64,000 bases of DNA from Lunularia cruciata. Its lineage: Eukaryota > Streptophyta > Marchantiopsida > Lunulariales > Lunulariaceae. Below are positions 52,081-63,936 of the stretch, one piece after another. Under the pieces are notes generated by a model. That model saw only the letters and a list, made by a program, of their open reading frames with translations, made no database searches and was not told the origin of the DNA. The number at the start of each line of letters is the position of its first letter. The stretch's first letter is position 1. The position numbers and the translations under genes are program-made. Location: positions 84,586,218 to 84,650,217 of the forward strand of contig OX419755.1 in assembly GCA_948567375.1 (NCBI GenBank), in the 5' to 3' direction.

Positions 52081-53029
52081 TTTGGCTCAAAATCAAAACT
52101 TGTTAGTCACAAATCTTAGCAATTCTCTCTTTAACTCTTTTGCAGATTTCTTTAACTCCATGGATTTTGGAAAGCCAAGAACAAAAAATGAAGCACAAAA
52201 CCTTGATCTACTTAAATTTATATTTTAATTTCTTCCCCTCATGAAGTGACCCTTTGCCCATCACAATGATTCTTAAAGAAAGTTTGCAAGTGTTTGAAAA
52301 TCCACAATTTGGACTCTTATGCTGAAGACACTAATGCATCCCCAACCCAACACCTAATGCATCTCAATACATACCATTTTTCACCCTAAAATTTCCAACA
52401 CTAATGACCACTATAGTGCATCTAGGCACATACCATCCCACACTCTTGCTCAACCCATGATCATTGACAACTATCCTAGTGCATAGAAGCACATCCAATG
52501 GATATTAGCATACAAAAACATGCATCTTAATATAGCTAAGCACATCCTAAACACAAATTTTTTTTGAAAATTGTATCATTTTGCAATCCAAATAACATAC
52601 AAGAGCACAAAGCAATTTATTGCCATGGATTCAAAAGTACACCTACTTGCATGTTGAAAGCAAGATAATATTGTACAGCCATATGTTTAGTTTCTTCTCA
52701 CCTTGCTCAAGCCCATGACCAAGGAAAGGCATACATGGTCTAGAACTTTTATATCTATTTCCTCTATAAAATCACCATCCATCTCTGACAAATATTATAT
52801 CTATTTATTAGAAAGTTTTTTATAATTAAACATACATTAATCTTGAGCAAGTATAAATTTCCTATTGGGTCCTTGAGTTGGAACCTTAATTCACTCTCTT
52901 AGCATATGCCATTGAGCTTTTAAAAATTCTATACAATATTCATTGAGGACTTTGGTATGTGCTACTCATTTGTTAATGAGATGTTTATTTTTAGATTGAG
53001 CTTACTTGAAAGACTGCACAAAATGGCTC
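52081..53029. other. AT-rich stretch, nothing recognised
   Basis: Frequent gcatctaa and ggcacat words recall the flank of the C LTR (32500-32700), but no ORF or repeat border is clear. Confidence 0.5.
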
Positions 53030-53450
53030 ATTAGGTCTCATGCATATATACATTGCCGTACAACATACATCATTTTCAATGTCATACACTATAGAAGCCC
53101 AACTGATATAGAAAATCACACATAAACTCCAAATACCCACAATAATCAGTCAATCCTAACTTGAATAAGGTCTTAAATTTCAACACTCAACATTAACTAC
53201 TAACTACTAACTACTAACATTAACTACACTACTAACTAGCCCTAATCACATTGTCAAGGCACTCTCACTCTAGCTAAGAGAATCCAAGTTACACTTGCCA
53301 ACCTCTATCCACCATAGCCAAGAGCTCAAGGCTTAACATAGAAGAGGTTAGCTCATCTAGAGCTATACTTTGGGTTATACCTCCTTTGGAGTAGCCAAGA
53401 ATCCAACCCTAATGGTGCATCTGATGGCCCATCTGATGATGCAAAAAAAT
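53030..53450 (-). mobile_element. Inverted fragment of the element C LTR
   Basis: The reverse complement matches 32135-32520 over most of its length. For example ctagctaagagaatccaag matches the complement of cttggattctcttagctag (about 32292-32310), and catacactatagaagc matches the complement of the repeat at 32421-32491. A local (aactact)n expansion lies at about 53186-53220. There is no clear TG/CA border or duplication. Confidence 0.8.
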
Positions 53451-53469
53451 CAAAGAACATGAGTGCTTT

Positions 53470-55035
53470 GATAAGTGCTTTGATGGTTTTTCAAGATACA
53501 AGCAAATCTACTTTTGAGAAGAAGATAGAGACAAAACCACCTTCACTACTGATTTGGGAGACCTATGCTTATAACGAAATGCCATTCAACTTATGTAATG
53601 CACCTAGAACATTGCAAAGGATTATTACTACCTTCTTTTAGGATTACTTATGGAATTTTATGGAAATCTTCATTGACAACTTTTGTGTTATTGGTAGAAG
53701 AAAGGATCATCTTTCCTTCTTGACAAAAACTTTGGACAGATGTTGGTCCACCAAATTGTCCCTACATCCTAAGAAGTGTTACATTGCAATGAGTGAAGGC
53801 ATCTTACTTGGACATTGAGCACTAGATCATGAAGTTGAAGTAGATATCAAAAAAGTCAAAGTGATCTGAGCCTTAGAAGCCCCAAGGAATTTGAAGGAAC
53901 TCCAAGCTTTCCTAAAACATGTGGGTTATAACAAGAGGTTTATTGCTTGGTATGCAACATTGGCAGCACCACTCACCAAGTTACTATAGAAATAAAAAAA
54001 CAGTATGAGTGGTTACAAGAGTATGAAAAGGTAATCATAGTGATGAAGACCAAATTGGTCAAAGCTTTTGTGATGCAAGCTCCCAATTAGGATAGATTGT
54101 GTCATGTATATGTAGATATCTTCAGCCATAATAGGTAAAGTACTTAATTAGAAGGAAAATAGTAAGAAGGACTATCCAACTTATTTCATTGGTAGCTAAC
54201 TATATGATGCAAAGAAAAAGTACAAGACCATTGAAAGGAAGGCACTTGGAATGGTGAATGCTTACAAAATATTCTGTCACTACTTTCTAGATTACAAATT
54301 TTCACTTCATGTGGATCATTTTTCCCTAGAACACTTAGTGAAGAAGCCTGACCTCTTTGGATGCATTCCAAGATGGATACTTGTTGTGCAAGAATTCAGT
54401 TACATTGTGTAGGTCAAAAAAAGGATATAACATTGTAATCCAAATTATCTCTCTTGGCTCAAAACTCATGACCAATCAAAGAATGTGGGAGATGACTTTC
54501 CAAATAAAGAATTATTTCACATTACAATTGCTTGAGGCATAAGGTACTTAGAGGAGTACAAATACCTATGGAATTTGTAGTGCCCTGATGGCTTGGATGT
54601 AGAAAAATGTGTAGTATTCTTACATAAGATGGAATCTACCCAATAAAGAGGAATGAATTGTTCAGATTGGGAGGTGAAAAAGTTCTTTGGGGCTATCTTG
54701 AGTGCTCCAAAGGGGAGGAGTGATACATACCTTGCACTCAAAAGCTACAAGAGGGCACTCTACCTTGAAGAACACAATAAAGAAGATCTTGGCAATTGGA
54801 TACTAAAGACCAACCATGTATAAGGATGTACATGAGTATATCAAGAGATGTGATGCATGCTAGAGAACATGTAGACCTACATCATCAATGCAATGGCTGC
54901 TATGCCCTATCTTACCATTATCACCATTCAAGAATTGGAGGATAGACTTTCTTGGCCCAATCCAACCCATTATGCAAACAACCAAGAAAAGATACATCTT
55001 GGTTTTTGTTGATTATGCTACAAATATTGAGACTT
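53470..55035 (+). pseudogene. Element D: decayed B-like pol fragment (RT, RNase H, integrase)
   Basis: RT begins inside the domain (FDGFSRYKQI, about 53480), then YNEMPFNLCNAPRTLQ and a catalytic box read as FIDNFCV, where one aspartate is asparagine. LHPKKCYIAMSEGILLGH follows. RNase H: TIERKALGMV and LHVDHFSLEHLVKKPDL. Integrase: YKDVHEYIKRCDAC and WRIDFLGPIQP. It ends at about 55030, before the second catalytic residue. There is no gag, PBS or LTR. The identity level is lower than between B1 and B2, so it is older. Confidence 0.88.
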
Positions 55036-55125
55036 TGGTGTAAGGCTCCAACCAAAGAAGTGCCTACCAAAGCCAAGGAACATGAAGATGATGAAGTGGA
55101 AGAGTCTAGTGGAATAGTGTCATAC

Positions 55126-55281
55126 CAATAGCTAGACATATCATTTAGAGTTGAAAATTATCTTTGTAACATCTGGAATAATGTTATTTATGATGGGCTA
55201 GATAGATCAGATAGAGGTGTCACCAAAAGAATACTTCTACTAATAGGGCAAGAGCCAAAAATAGCTTGAATTTGTAATGCC
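55126..55281. repeat. ~155-bp tandem unit, copy 1
   Basis: Contains gctagacatatcatttagag and ttatttatgatgggctag. Copy 2 is 55287-55349 and, after the LTR insertion, 62126-62215. Confidence 0.82.
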
Positions 55282-55286
55282 AAAAG

Positions 55287-55349
55287 CTAGACATATTATC
55301 TAAAGAGTCTAGTGGAAATTGGCTTAGTAACATTTGGAAGGATATTATG
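55287..55349. repeat. ~155-bp tandem unit, copy 2 (left part)
   Basis: Matches the first half of copy 1. It is interrupted after ttatg by the paired LTRs. Confidence 0.8.
55345..55349. repeat. TTATG, left border copy
   Basis: The same pentamer occurs at 58338-58342 and 62126-62130. It is a candidate target-site duplication for the LTR pair. Confidence 0.75.
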
Positions 55350-55699
55350 TGTGACTATGGTGCCCACATTTTTGTTTTTTCTGTTTTGTTAGCATTTTGA
55401 GGAAGACGGGTGTGTCTTTGGAGTAAACCCAAAGAAATCAACTTTGGGTCAGAAAATGGAAGAACTCAAAAGGGGAGTACATAGAGACAAGTCTAAAGAC
55501 GATCATCTTTGGATTGGGCAGCAAAGGCTGATATGAAGACTGTCTAACAACCTCTCTACGTGGCAAGAAAGTACACTTCAAGAAATGGTGGAGGTAGAAG
55601 AAGCATATCTTGACAGTGATAGGAAATCAACACATAGAAGAAGGGGGAATCAATTTTGAAATTGACTGACTGCACTTTGGAGTAATATAAAATTGCAAT

Positions 55700-56300
55700 T
55701 GCATAGGGGGAAATTGAATATATCAAGTAGATATCTTGTTCTTCTTAGTAGTCATCATGCAGTAATGCATGTCAAGAAGCCGATTGAAAGTGAAATTTTC
55801 TGAAGTCCAGAAGGGGTTAATGTGCCACGTCCAAGAGAGGGAATAGTTTTCCAATGCCAAAGGAACAAGAGAGCAAATAAATGGTAAAGAAGGTCAAGAA
55901 CGCCCTTGTAGTAAGGAGCTTTGCAATTTGGAGGTTATATGTTGTAGCAAGGATCAAAGTCTTGAATAGACTTTGTATTACCTTTTTAGCGTGGAACTAG
56001 AATTTTAGTTTCCCAAGAGTCATGGTAGAGATAGTTGCCAGTAATTGTGTGGAAAAGCATGAAATCAAGGAGAAGAGAGGAAATCCGGCTCGATAGACTG
56101 AGTCGGATTGGAGGTTAGTGTTGGGGAAGGAAGCATGAGAGCCAACTAGGATCACCTTCAATCGGAAGTGTGATGTTGTAGAGGAGACTGTGGAAATTTG
56201 CAATTCATTCTTTGCTCCACATACAACTAATGGTTAGAAGTTGGAGTCCTATTGGGACCTGATTAAACAAAGCATTGCAGGAGCGATAATGGCTATGTTC
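55700..56300 (+). pseudogene. U3-encoded ORF1 of the left paired LTR
   Basis: Decayed reading: ARIKVLNRLCIT, KEKRGNPAR, ESDWRLVLGKEA and AGAIMAMFN. Many stops are present, and the FFHKLF core is missing (truncated after the MAMF block). Confidence 0.6.
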
Positions 56301-56439
56301 AACTAGTAAGAAAGAAGGAAGTGCAAATGCAATATTGCTGAAAGTACAAAGGTCAAGACTTTGGAAGAAGGAGCAAGCGGAAGAGGTGAAGTATGAAGAC
56401 GGAGCTGAAGACAAAGAGAACTTTGGAGGAGTATAGTAT

Positions 56440-57551
56440 TTAGTGCAGGTTGTGACTCCATTGTTGGAGCTGTTGAAAGAGCAACAAAAGGTAATTCTGC
56501 AATCTCATATGAAGGTAAAGAATGAGTTGCAGGTGATGAAGTATCTGCTGGCTGAAGTGAAGGGATTGTAGGAACGAGTAACTTGAAGAGAAGAAGAAGT
56601 TGAAGAGCTTCAAGTGAATACAATCTTGAAGAAGAATACTTTCAAGAAGTTGCAAGAGAGTTTTGAGTCAAGAGGGAGAGAAATGCAACATCAAGCTAAA
56701 GAGTTGAAGAAGCAGACAATGTTGATGACAAAGATGAAAGAGGAGGTCAGTGAAGCGCGCATCAAAAGTATTCATGTGAAAGCATTGGTAGCAATGATGG
56801 AATAGGAGTTAGAGGGCATGAAGAAGAGTGCAATCAAGAAAGACCCAGCATGGTAGAGAGAGTTGGAAATCAGACATCAAGAAGAAGAAAGATTGCAAGA
56901 CTTGGTAAGAAGTGTTGAGTTCCAGAGTTCTCAATATGCAGAGGAGAAGAAGATGCTTGCTACTGAGTACAAAGATGAGTTGAAGATGTACCGGGAGGAG
57001 TTGAGGGTAGAGTGATCTCAGGTTTATACATCAGAATCAATATGAGAAGTTGTGGGAAAATTGAGAGCAATGTTGTGCATCAAGGCTGAAGGAAGGCTGG
57101 AAGAAGTGAGACTACATGAGTTAAGGTTGCTTGTGCATGAAACTTGGAAGAGAAGAACATAAAATGTTGATATGAACACTCTTCTGATTAGATTGAAGGA
57201 GCGAGTAGTAGGAAGATATTGGAAGTAGGAGACAATATCAGTCTCAAATTAGATTTAGTAAATTCAGTGTTAGAAAGGATTAGGAGTAGTGTGAAGGAGG
57301 AGAAGAAGTCCAGAGTTGTAGAAGTAGGAGTATAGGTGTCTTCGGAGTTGTTCTTTGAGACATTAGATAAAGGTGGCTCAGGAGATAAAGAGTTAGAAAG
57401 ATTACCCATGACCTTAATTATAGGTCCTAGTGAAGAAGTAGTAGAAGTAGTGAAGGATTTGGTAGAATTAGCTAGACCCAAAGAAGGAGAAGTAATAGGA
57501 AGATCATTGGGTTTGGAAGCCAATGAAGAGATTGTCATCGGATTGGAGTAG
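56440..57551 (+). pseudogene. U3-encoded ORF2 of the left paired LTR
   Basis: The coil part contains KVKNELQVMKYLL, LQVNTILKKNTFKKLQE and LHELRLLVHETWK. The final open frame 57336-57551 carries the family's ETLDKGGSGDKELERL end and an acidic tail. Stops at several points. Confidence 0.68.
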
Positions 57552-57661
57552 TAATAGTTTTGAAGGGGCAGATATGAAGAGGTGCATTGTCATTTTGGAT
57601 CTGTAGGTAGGAAGAGTTGTTGTAGAACAATGTAGTTGTTAGCAACTATTGATTGCTTTAC

Positions 57662-57669
57662 TATTTAAA
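57662..57669 (+). promoter_or_regulatory. LTR TATA-like box of the left paired LTR
   Basis: TATTTAAA, about 675 bp before the LTR end. Confidence 0.65.
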
Positions 57670-58330
57670 GGGAGCATTTATAGTGTTAGGTTGCTCAATA
57701 TTCATAATTTCTAAAGATAGATAAAGCAAAGTGTTGATGTTAGTGCTTGTCGCTTGAGCTTGATTTTGAGTATCAACTTTGTGTGTGTGTTTGTGAGTGT
57801 GTGGAGAATTCTGAAGTGCAAATCAAAGTGTGTTGAATGTTAGATTCCATAGCTTGATCTTCATTTTGTGTGTTTGATCTTGAGTGAAGTGCACTCGGAG
57901 CAATGCCTTGGTAGATCTGAGAAGAATTGTAGTGTTGGTAGTATTTTGCAATAGTGAGTGTAGCGTAGTGTTGATGTGAAGCAATTTTGATCAAGGAAGT
58001 TGTGCCTTTAATGGAGGGGTGGAACACAATTATGAGGCAAAGTTGTTTTGCAGTGAAGTGCCATCTTTGGGAGAATCTGAATCATCACAATCAAGATTTG
58101 TTTGGACAGAATTTTCTATGTTGTGATTATGGGTGTGTGAATCCATGACAAGTTGTCAAGATTGTGAGCTTGTTACTCTCTTCTAGGTGTATTTGCTACC
58201 TAAGAGATTAAAGATGAAACCAAGAAGAACTACTTGTTATTGTTTGACTTTTTATTTGACCAATTTTGATTTGTATCTCTATGGGAACAAACTTTACTTA
58301 CCTGATTATTGCAAAAGTGATATTTGCTAG

Positions 58331-58347
58331 GTTGTCATTATGACAAC
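58331..58347. repeat. Palindromic junction of two inverted LTR ends
   Basis: The sequence gttgtcat-t-atgacaac forms a perfect inverted repeat (8-bp arms, 1-base centre). It is where the plus-strand LTR end meets the minus-strand LTR end. A TTATG lies at its centre (58338-58342). Confidence 0.9.
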
Positions 58348-59136
58348 CCAGCAAATATCACTTTTGCAACAATCAGGTAAGTAAAGTTTTTTCTCACAGA
58401 GATATTGGTCGGAAATGTCCAAATACGAAGTCAGACAATAACAAGTAGTTCTTTTTGGTTGCATCTTTAATCTCTTAGGTAGAAACCACACCTAGAAGAG
58501 AGTAATAAGCATTGACTTGCAGTCTTGTCACAATAGTTTATCACCCATAATCACAACTTCATCAAATCTTTCCAAACAATCTTGATTGTGATGATTCAAA
58601 TTCTCCCAAAAATGACACTTCACTGCAAAACAATTTCACCTCAAAATTGTGTTCCACCCCTCCATTAAAGGCACAACTTCCTCAATCAAAATTGCTTCAC
58701 ATCAACATTGTGCTGCACTCATATATGAAGAATACTACCAACACTACAATTCCTCTTATATCTATCAAGGCATTGCTTTGATGCACTTCACTCAGGATCA
58801 AACACACAAAATGAAGATCAAGGCTGCAGAATCTAACATCCAACAAGCACACTAATTTTCACTTCAAAATTCTCCACACACTCACAAACACAATCACAAT
58901 GCTAATACTCAGAATCAAGTTCAAGCGACGAGCACTAAATCACAGCACTTTGCTTTATCTATTCTCAAAAACTATGAATATTGAACAACATATGACTACA
59001 AATGCTCTTCATAAATAGTAAAGCAATCTATATTTATTTTAACTAATATATTGTTTCCTAACAACTCTTCCTACCTACAGATTCAAAATGACAATATACC
59101 TCTTCATATCTACCTCTTCAAATCTCAAAATTGTTA

Positions 59137-60687
59137 CTACTCCGATCTGATGTCTACTTCTTCCTTGGCTTCCAATCCCAAAGTAACCTGACATACTACT
59201 CTATCCTTGGGTCTATTTGAGTCTACTAAATCCTTTACTATTTCTACTACTTCTTCACCCAAATCTGCAATTACAATAGTGGGTAATCTATCTAACTCCT
59301 TATCTTTTGACCCATCTTTCTCTAATATCTCCAATGGTAACTGTGAAGATATCTGTCTTCCTACTTCATCGTTTGGGCTTCTCTCTTACATCTTTCCGAC
59401 ATTTATATATCTCTAACTTAACTAAATCTAGACTCACCGTGATATTGTCTTCCACTTCCAATATCTTCCTATCTACACAAGTTTTGAGACTAATCAAGAA
59501 TACATTCAAATCTTTATCCTTCGCATTTCTCCTTCTCATCTCCTGCACCAACAACCTTAACTCGTGTAATCTTGTTTCTTCAATCCACACATTGGCTTCT
59601 ATACCCAACATCATATTCATCTCTACTACAATCTCCTTTAGTTGCTTGAGCCTCATCTTCCTCTCCCATTCTCGATCCGCCAGCCAATCTTCCCTATACA
59701 TTGCCAATTCTACCTTGAACTCGGCTTTCACCGTCTCCTTCTCTTTCTCCTTCTAAACAATCTTCTCTTCTAGATTACAAAGTAACTCCCAAAATCTTTC
59801 TTCCTCTCTTTATCTTGTTGTCAACTCTCTTTGCAAGAGTTGCTTCTTCTCTTCTACACTTTCCATCACTCTATCAAGCTCTTGCTCCTTCTCTACTATT
59901 TTTCCATAGCATGAATGATTTATAATCATGAATCAGCAAACTATTGTTTCAAGATTTCATACTCCGCTATTTGTCTTTCTCTCGCTATGATATTCTGGTC
60001 TATTATCCTCTCTCAACTTCCCACTTCCTTCTTTACATTCTCAATTACTTGATTCTATACTACTGCATCTACTTGTAGTACTTCTTTCTACTCCTCTCCC
60101 CTAGTTATGATTTTCTTCAACTCCGAGTCCTCTTCCTCTAACTTTGCCAGCACTTGCAACACAATCTTTACCTCTGGACACTCCGACTGCATTTCTCTCT
60201 CCTTCTCCTCCAACTTTACTAACAACGGGCATACAACCTCCCACAGATACTCTACTCCTCCGCTTTGGTTTACCTCAACTTGCAAGCTTTTCTCCTTCTT
60301 TGCTTCTTCTTCACTTGACACTCTACTTCTCAACCGTAATTGCCTTATGGGGATGGATTCTTCACTTCCCAAACTTCAACTCTCCACTTCTCTTCTTCTA
60401 CTTGGCCCCGCTTCATACATCACCTTCCTTCTAGAACAAACACCTCTCTGAATGATCACCCTCTTCTCCTCCTTCTCTAGACCTTCTTCTTTTTGTCTAA
60501 GGTTACATTCTTCTGCCATCTCTAGCTTTTCTTCTTCCTCCTCTGGTACCCATTGCGTCTCCGCTCCATCTTCACTCTTGTTACTTGCTTCACCACTTTG
60601 CAATGTGAGGTTCAGTTTCTTCCTCCTTCTCCGAGTCTTTTGACTTGTACTCAGCTTCCCCTTTTGATTCCTTGCTTGATGATGCAA
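59137..60687 (-). pseudogene. U3-encoded ORF2 of the right paired LTR
   Basis: Acidic N-terminus and LTLQSGEASNKSEDGAE are followed by the coil (VEYLWEVVCPLLVKLEEKER, LHELRLLVQEMRRR) in frames 60687-60376, 60372-60088, 59731-59366 and 59334-59137. It ends KELDRLPTIVIADLGEE and an acidic tail. Frameshifts separate the four pieces. Confidence 0.75.
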
Positions 60688-61690
60688 TCACCACTAGGTC
60701 CTTCCTTGGGTTTACTCTTTTGGTCTTCCAAGGTCTCATCACTGCAACTTCTTCTTCTTCTTCTCATCGCCTCCTCTTCTTCAACTTTGGAGTATTCAAC
60801 CCCAAATGCATGCTCTGCTCCGTCTGCATGTAGTAATCATCATTGCTTCTGATCTGCAGAATGTACTACTGCTCCTCTACATCAGCATCTCTTTGCAAGT
60901 CGGGATGGAAGTGTGACACCATCTTGTGTGTTTTCACCACATTCAGCAAATCCAATGGAAGTAGGCTGCAAATGCACAATGTAGTGTGGAAGCAACTTGT
61001 CCCGCAAGTTCCACACCATTTGTCTTGTGTGCTGATGGAAGCACTTTGCCCAATTGATTGGTTCTCTTGCAAACATCTTATGGAAGAACACAACTTGATA
61101 TTTCATCACATAAGTAGTTTACTCCAATTTGATAGCCATCGTTGCTCCTATGATGCCTCTCCTCACAAGGTCCTTGTAACTCTTGACTTTATAACCATTT
61201 TTTTTTCATTCTAAAGAAAAGGCGTCTTGCACTTCTTGGGTTTCTTCCGCTACTTCTCCTTCCCCCAAGAATGTGGCTTCCTGCTCCTCACTCACCTCTC
61301 TTCTGAGTACTCACCTCCAATCCAACTCTATCTAGCAAGCCGGATTTCCTCTCTTACCCTCTGCCTCGGGTCCATCAAGACATTAACTCTCAATGATCTT
61401 GGTCATGAAATTTGGAAAGCTAAGGTTCCAATTCCATGCCAAAAAAATGTGATCCAAAGTTTGCTCAAGACTTCAATTCTTATGATCACATCTAATCTTT
61501 GAATTGCATCATTCCTCACTATGAATTTCGAGTTCTTCTTCCCTCCTCCCATCTTACTCTCCTCCACTCTAGGTTGGTTACTCTTCCGACCGATTCCAGA
61601 ACTAACTCTCATGCCTTCCTCTCAATGCACCAACGCGTCTCTTACTACACTTCCTTTTCTATGATCTCCCTCGGGACGACTCCTTAATGG
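60688..61690 (-). pseudogene. U3-encoded ORF1 of the right paired LTR
   Basis: Readings: GRKSNQPRVEESKMGGGKKN, RLDVIIRIEVLSKLWITF, VVFFHKMFAREPINW and LLPHYIVHLQPT. The boundary to ORF2 reads WKTKRVNPRKDLVVIAS, in which the codon at 60703-60701 is AAG where the B1-type copies have TGA. Confidence 0.72.
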
Positions 61691-62125
61691 TGATGGAAAA
61701 TAACTTGTCATCTCTTTGTCTCTATCCCAAATCTTATAGTGGTGTGCCTCCTCCATCTTTCTTCACTTCAAGTTTCTATCAAGAAATCACACCTCATGCA
61801 TGCTCTTGTCACTGTCAATTTTCTCTTGCTCATAGGCCAGCCATTTTTATGTGCGGTACCTTCTTGAATGTTCAACCCCAAAGGAAATGTATTACATTGT
61901 CCCCGCCTCAGGTTGAGCGCCCCCAAGATGAAGTCTCCTTACTTTGGGTTGAATGCTAACAAGACCACTCCGAGTTCTTTGTCTTTTGACACGAAGTCAC
62001 TTTACTTTGGGTTACAACCCAAAGACTCCATTCTTTGCCTTTTGATGCCATACAAGCGCAATACAACTTCATATGTACATTTCTTCTTCTAAAAATAAGA
62101 AAAAAACAAAAATGTGGGTACCACA

Positions 62126-62130
62126 TTATG
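62126..62130. repeat. TTATG, right border copy
   Basis: Right flank of the LTR pair; see 55345-55349. Confidence 0.75.
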
Positions 62131-62690
62131 TATGATGGGCTAGGTAGTTCAAATAGAGGTGTCACCAAAAGAGAACTTCTACTAATAGAGCAGGAGCAGA
62201 AAATAGCCTAGAAACTTTAGAGCCAATTTCAAAGACCTAAACATATGAATTAAGCCTCAAAAATGTGCAGATTCCTCTCCACTCCCTCCCCTTTCCTCTT
62301 AGGTTTGTCTCATCAAGAGCTTTCCAATGGTACCTCACCCAAATTGATTTGGAGATTCCTTTAGCATTGATTCCTTAAAGATTCCCTCTGGTCAAAGATG
62401 GTTTGACCAACCAAATAGGATCAAAACCGACATATCACCTATGCATGCAACCAATCTAAGAGCAAAGCTTGCTTATAGGTCACCAATCCATGTATCTGAT
62501 CCAAGGGTGGAGCTTCCTTTGGTGGTGTCCCCTTTGCTATATAGTACAATCAAGGTGCTCCTTTGAGGCATTGGAGGTTGAGTGTGAAATTGGGTGTTTC
62601 TTCTTTTGTGTTTCTCTGCAAGTCTTTTATCCTTGGATGATTACAAATAGAGTATTTGTCAAACATTTTTTTCCATTGTTGTTGCAGTTG
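62126..62690. other. Continuation of tandem unit and unassigned sequence
   Basis: 62126-62215 is the right half of the ~155-bp unit copy 2 (begins ttatgtatgatgggctagg). The rest, up to about 62690, has no recognised gene. A pyrimidine tract ending ttgttgcag directly precedes the truncated LTR coding sequence at 62691. Confidence 0.6.
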
Positions 62691-62778
62691 AAGAAGAAGA
62701 AGAAAGAAAGAAATGAAGAAAGCCCATACAGAGGTGAAGAATGAGTTGTAGGTAGGGCAATATCTGAATGCAAAATTC

Positions 62779-63234
62779 TTGGAGTTCAAGAGGAAGTTAA
62801 TCAGAGGAGAAGAGGAAGCCAAAGTTCTTTGGGTTGATGTTGTTCTTTGGAGGAAGAGTTTGGAGAATCTGCAAGAGAGTCATGAGAAGCGTAATAGTGT
62901 TATTGAACATCAAGAAGAAGAATTGAGAGTGCAAAAGATGGTGTTTGAAAGACTGAAGGGAGAGTGGAAGGATGCACACCTAGAAGGAGTTGATTCTAAG
63001 GCAATAGGAGTTGTGATGGAACAAGAGCTGGAGAGTTTGAAGTCAAAGGTAGCAAAGAAGGATCAAGCATGGCAGCAAGAGTTGATAAATACACATCAAG
63101 AGGAGGAAAGGTTACATGGTCTGATCAAGAGTATGGAGGCTCAACTTGTGCAGTACATGGAGGAGAACAAAGCATTGCAAGCTGAGTTTGAAGATGAATT
63201 GAACATGTATTGGAACAAATTGGAAGCATGGTAG
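62779..63234 (+). pseudogene. U3-encoded ORF2 coil fragment (truncated LTR)
   Basis: A 151-codon open frame begins MEFKRKLIRGEEEAKVLWVD, with KDQAWQQELINTHQEEERLH as in the other copies (the sequence EKDQAWQRELTERTREEDWL at 50360 is its B2 counterpart). The coding continues with stops and shifts to about 63780. It lacks the acidic N-terminus. Confidence 0.72.
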
Positions 63235-63928
63235 AATAAGGGGAAGATAGTTCCAAAAAGAACATCGGAGTCGATAGGAGAGATCATCAAGAGGATGAAG
63301 GAAATATCGAGTACTGAGTCCAAAGTCAAATTGGAGGAAGCTAAACTACATGAGTTGAGGTTGCTAGTGCAAGAGACAAGGATGAGGTAAGCAGAGGACA
63401 CGGATATGAACAAATTGTTAATTTTCTTAAGAGAGAGAGTAGATATGAAAATGTTAGAGATAGAAGATAATGTTTGTCTCAAACTAGATTTGGTGAGATC
63501 ATAGTTAAATGGGCTTTGGAATAATGTGAAAATAGAAACCCAGTGCAAAGTAGCAAAGGTAGGAGTGCATGTTTATTCATGTGAGTTACCTAAGTTGGCT
63601 GAACAAGTTAAAATAGAGAAGGAGAATGTAATTAGTAGATTGATGACTTTAGTTTTAGTTTAGACTAAAGATAAGATAGAAATAGAAGATGTAGCAGTGG
63701 TAGATGAACCCAAAGTAGAAGAAAATATTATAGTTACATCAAGTATAGAAGCCAAAGTAGAATTAGACATCAGATTTGACTAATAACAATTTTGAGATCT
63801 GAAGGAACAGATATGAAGAAATGTAGTGTCATTTTGGATCTACAGATTTGAAGTAGAGGTTTGAAGTGGTAGGAAGATGATTCATAATTGGAGATTTCTA
63901 GGATGTGCTTGAGTGCTTTGCCTATTTA

Positions 63929-63936
63929 AATGAAGC
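63929..63936 (+). promoter_or_regulatory. LTR TATA-like box of the truncated LTR
   Basis: TATTTAAA in the conserved position after the ORF2 end. Confidence 0.6.

Larger units (their letters stand above)
55350..58338 (+). mobile_element. B-family LTR, plus strand (left member of tail-to-tail pair)
   Basis: It starts tgtgactatggtgcccaca, an LTR start with a small 5-6 bp change, and ends ...TAGGTTGTCA, about 2.99 kb long. It contains decayed ORF1 (FLVKSCKC-like low-quality text near 55900-56300) and ORF2 (56440-57551, ending LFFETLDKGGSGDKELERL). The TATTTAAA box is at 57662. Confidence 0.85.
58339..62125 (-). mobile_element. B-family LTR, minus strand (right member of tail-to-tail pair)
   Basis: The reverse complement starts TGTGGTACCCACA (62125 leftwards) and ends at the junction near 58339; the length is 3787 bp, so it is close to full size. 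It keeps a recognisable ORF1 (61612-60690) and ORF2 (60687-59137), both with stops and frameshifts. It is clearly diverged from its partner. Right flank TTATG at 62126. Confidence 0.9.

Noticed and set aside
55350-62125. The inverted LTR pair as a recent perfect palindrome
   Set aside because: The two arms are clearly diverged in sequence and length and differ in subfamily features, so it is neither recent nor perfect.
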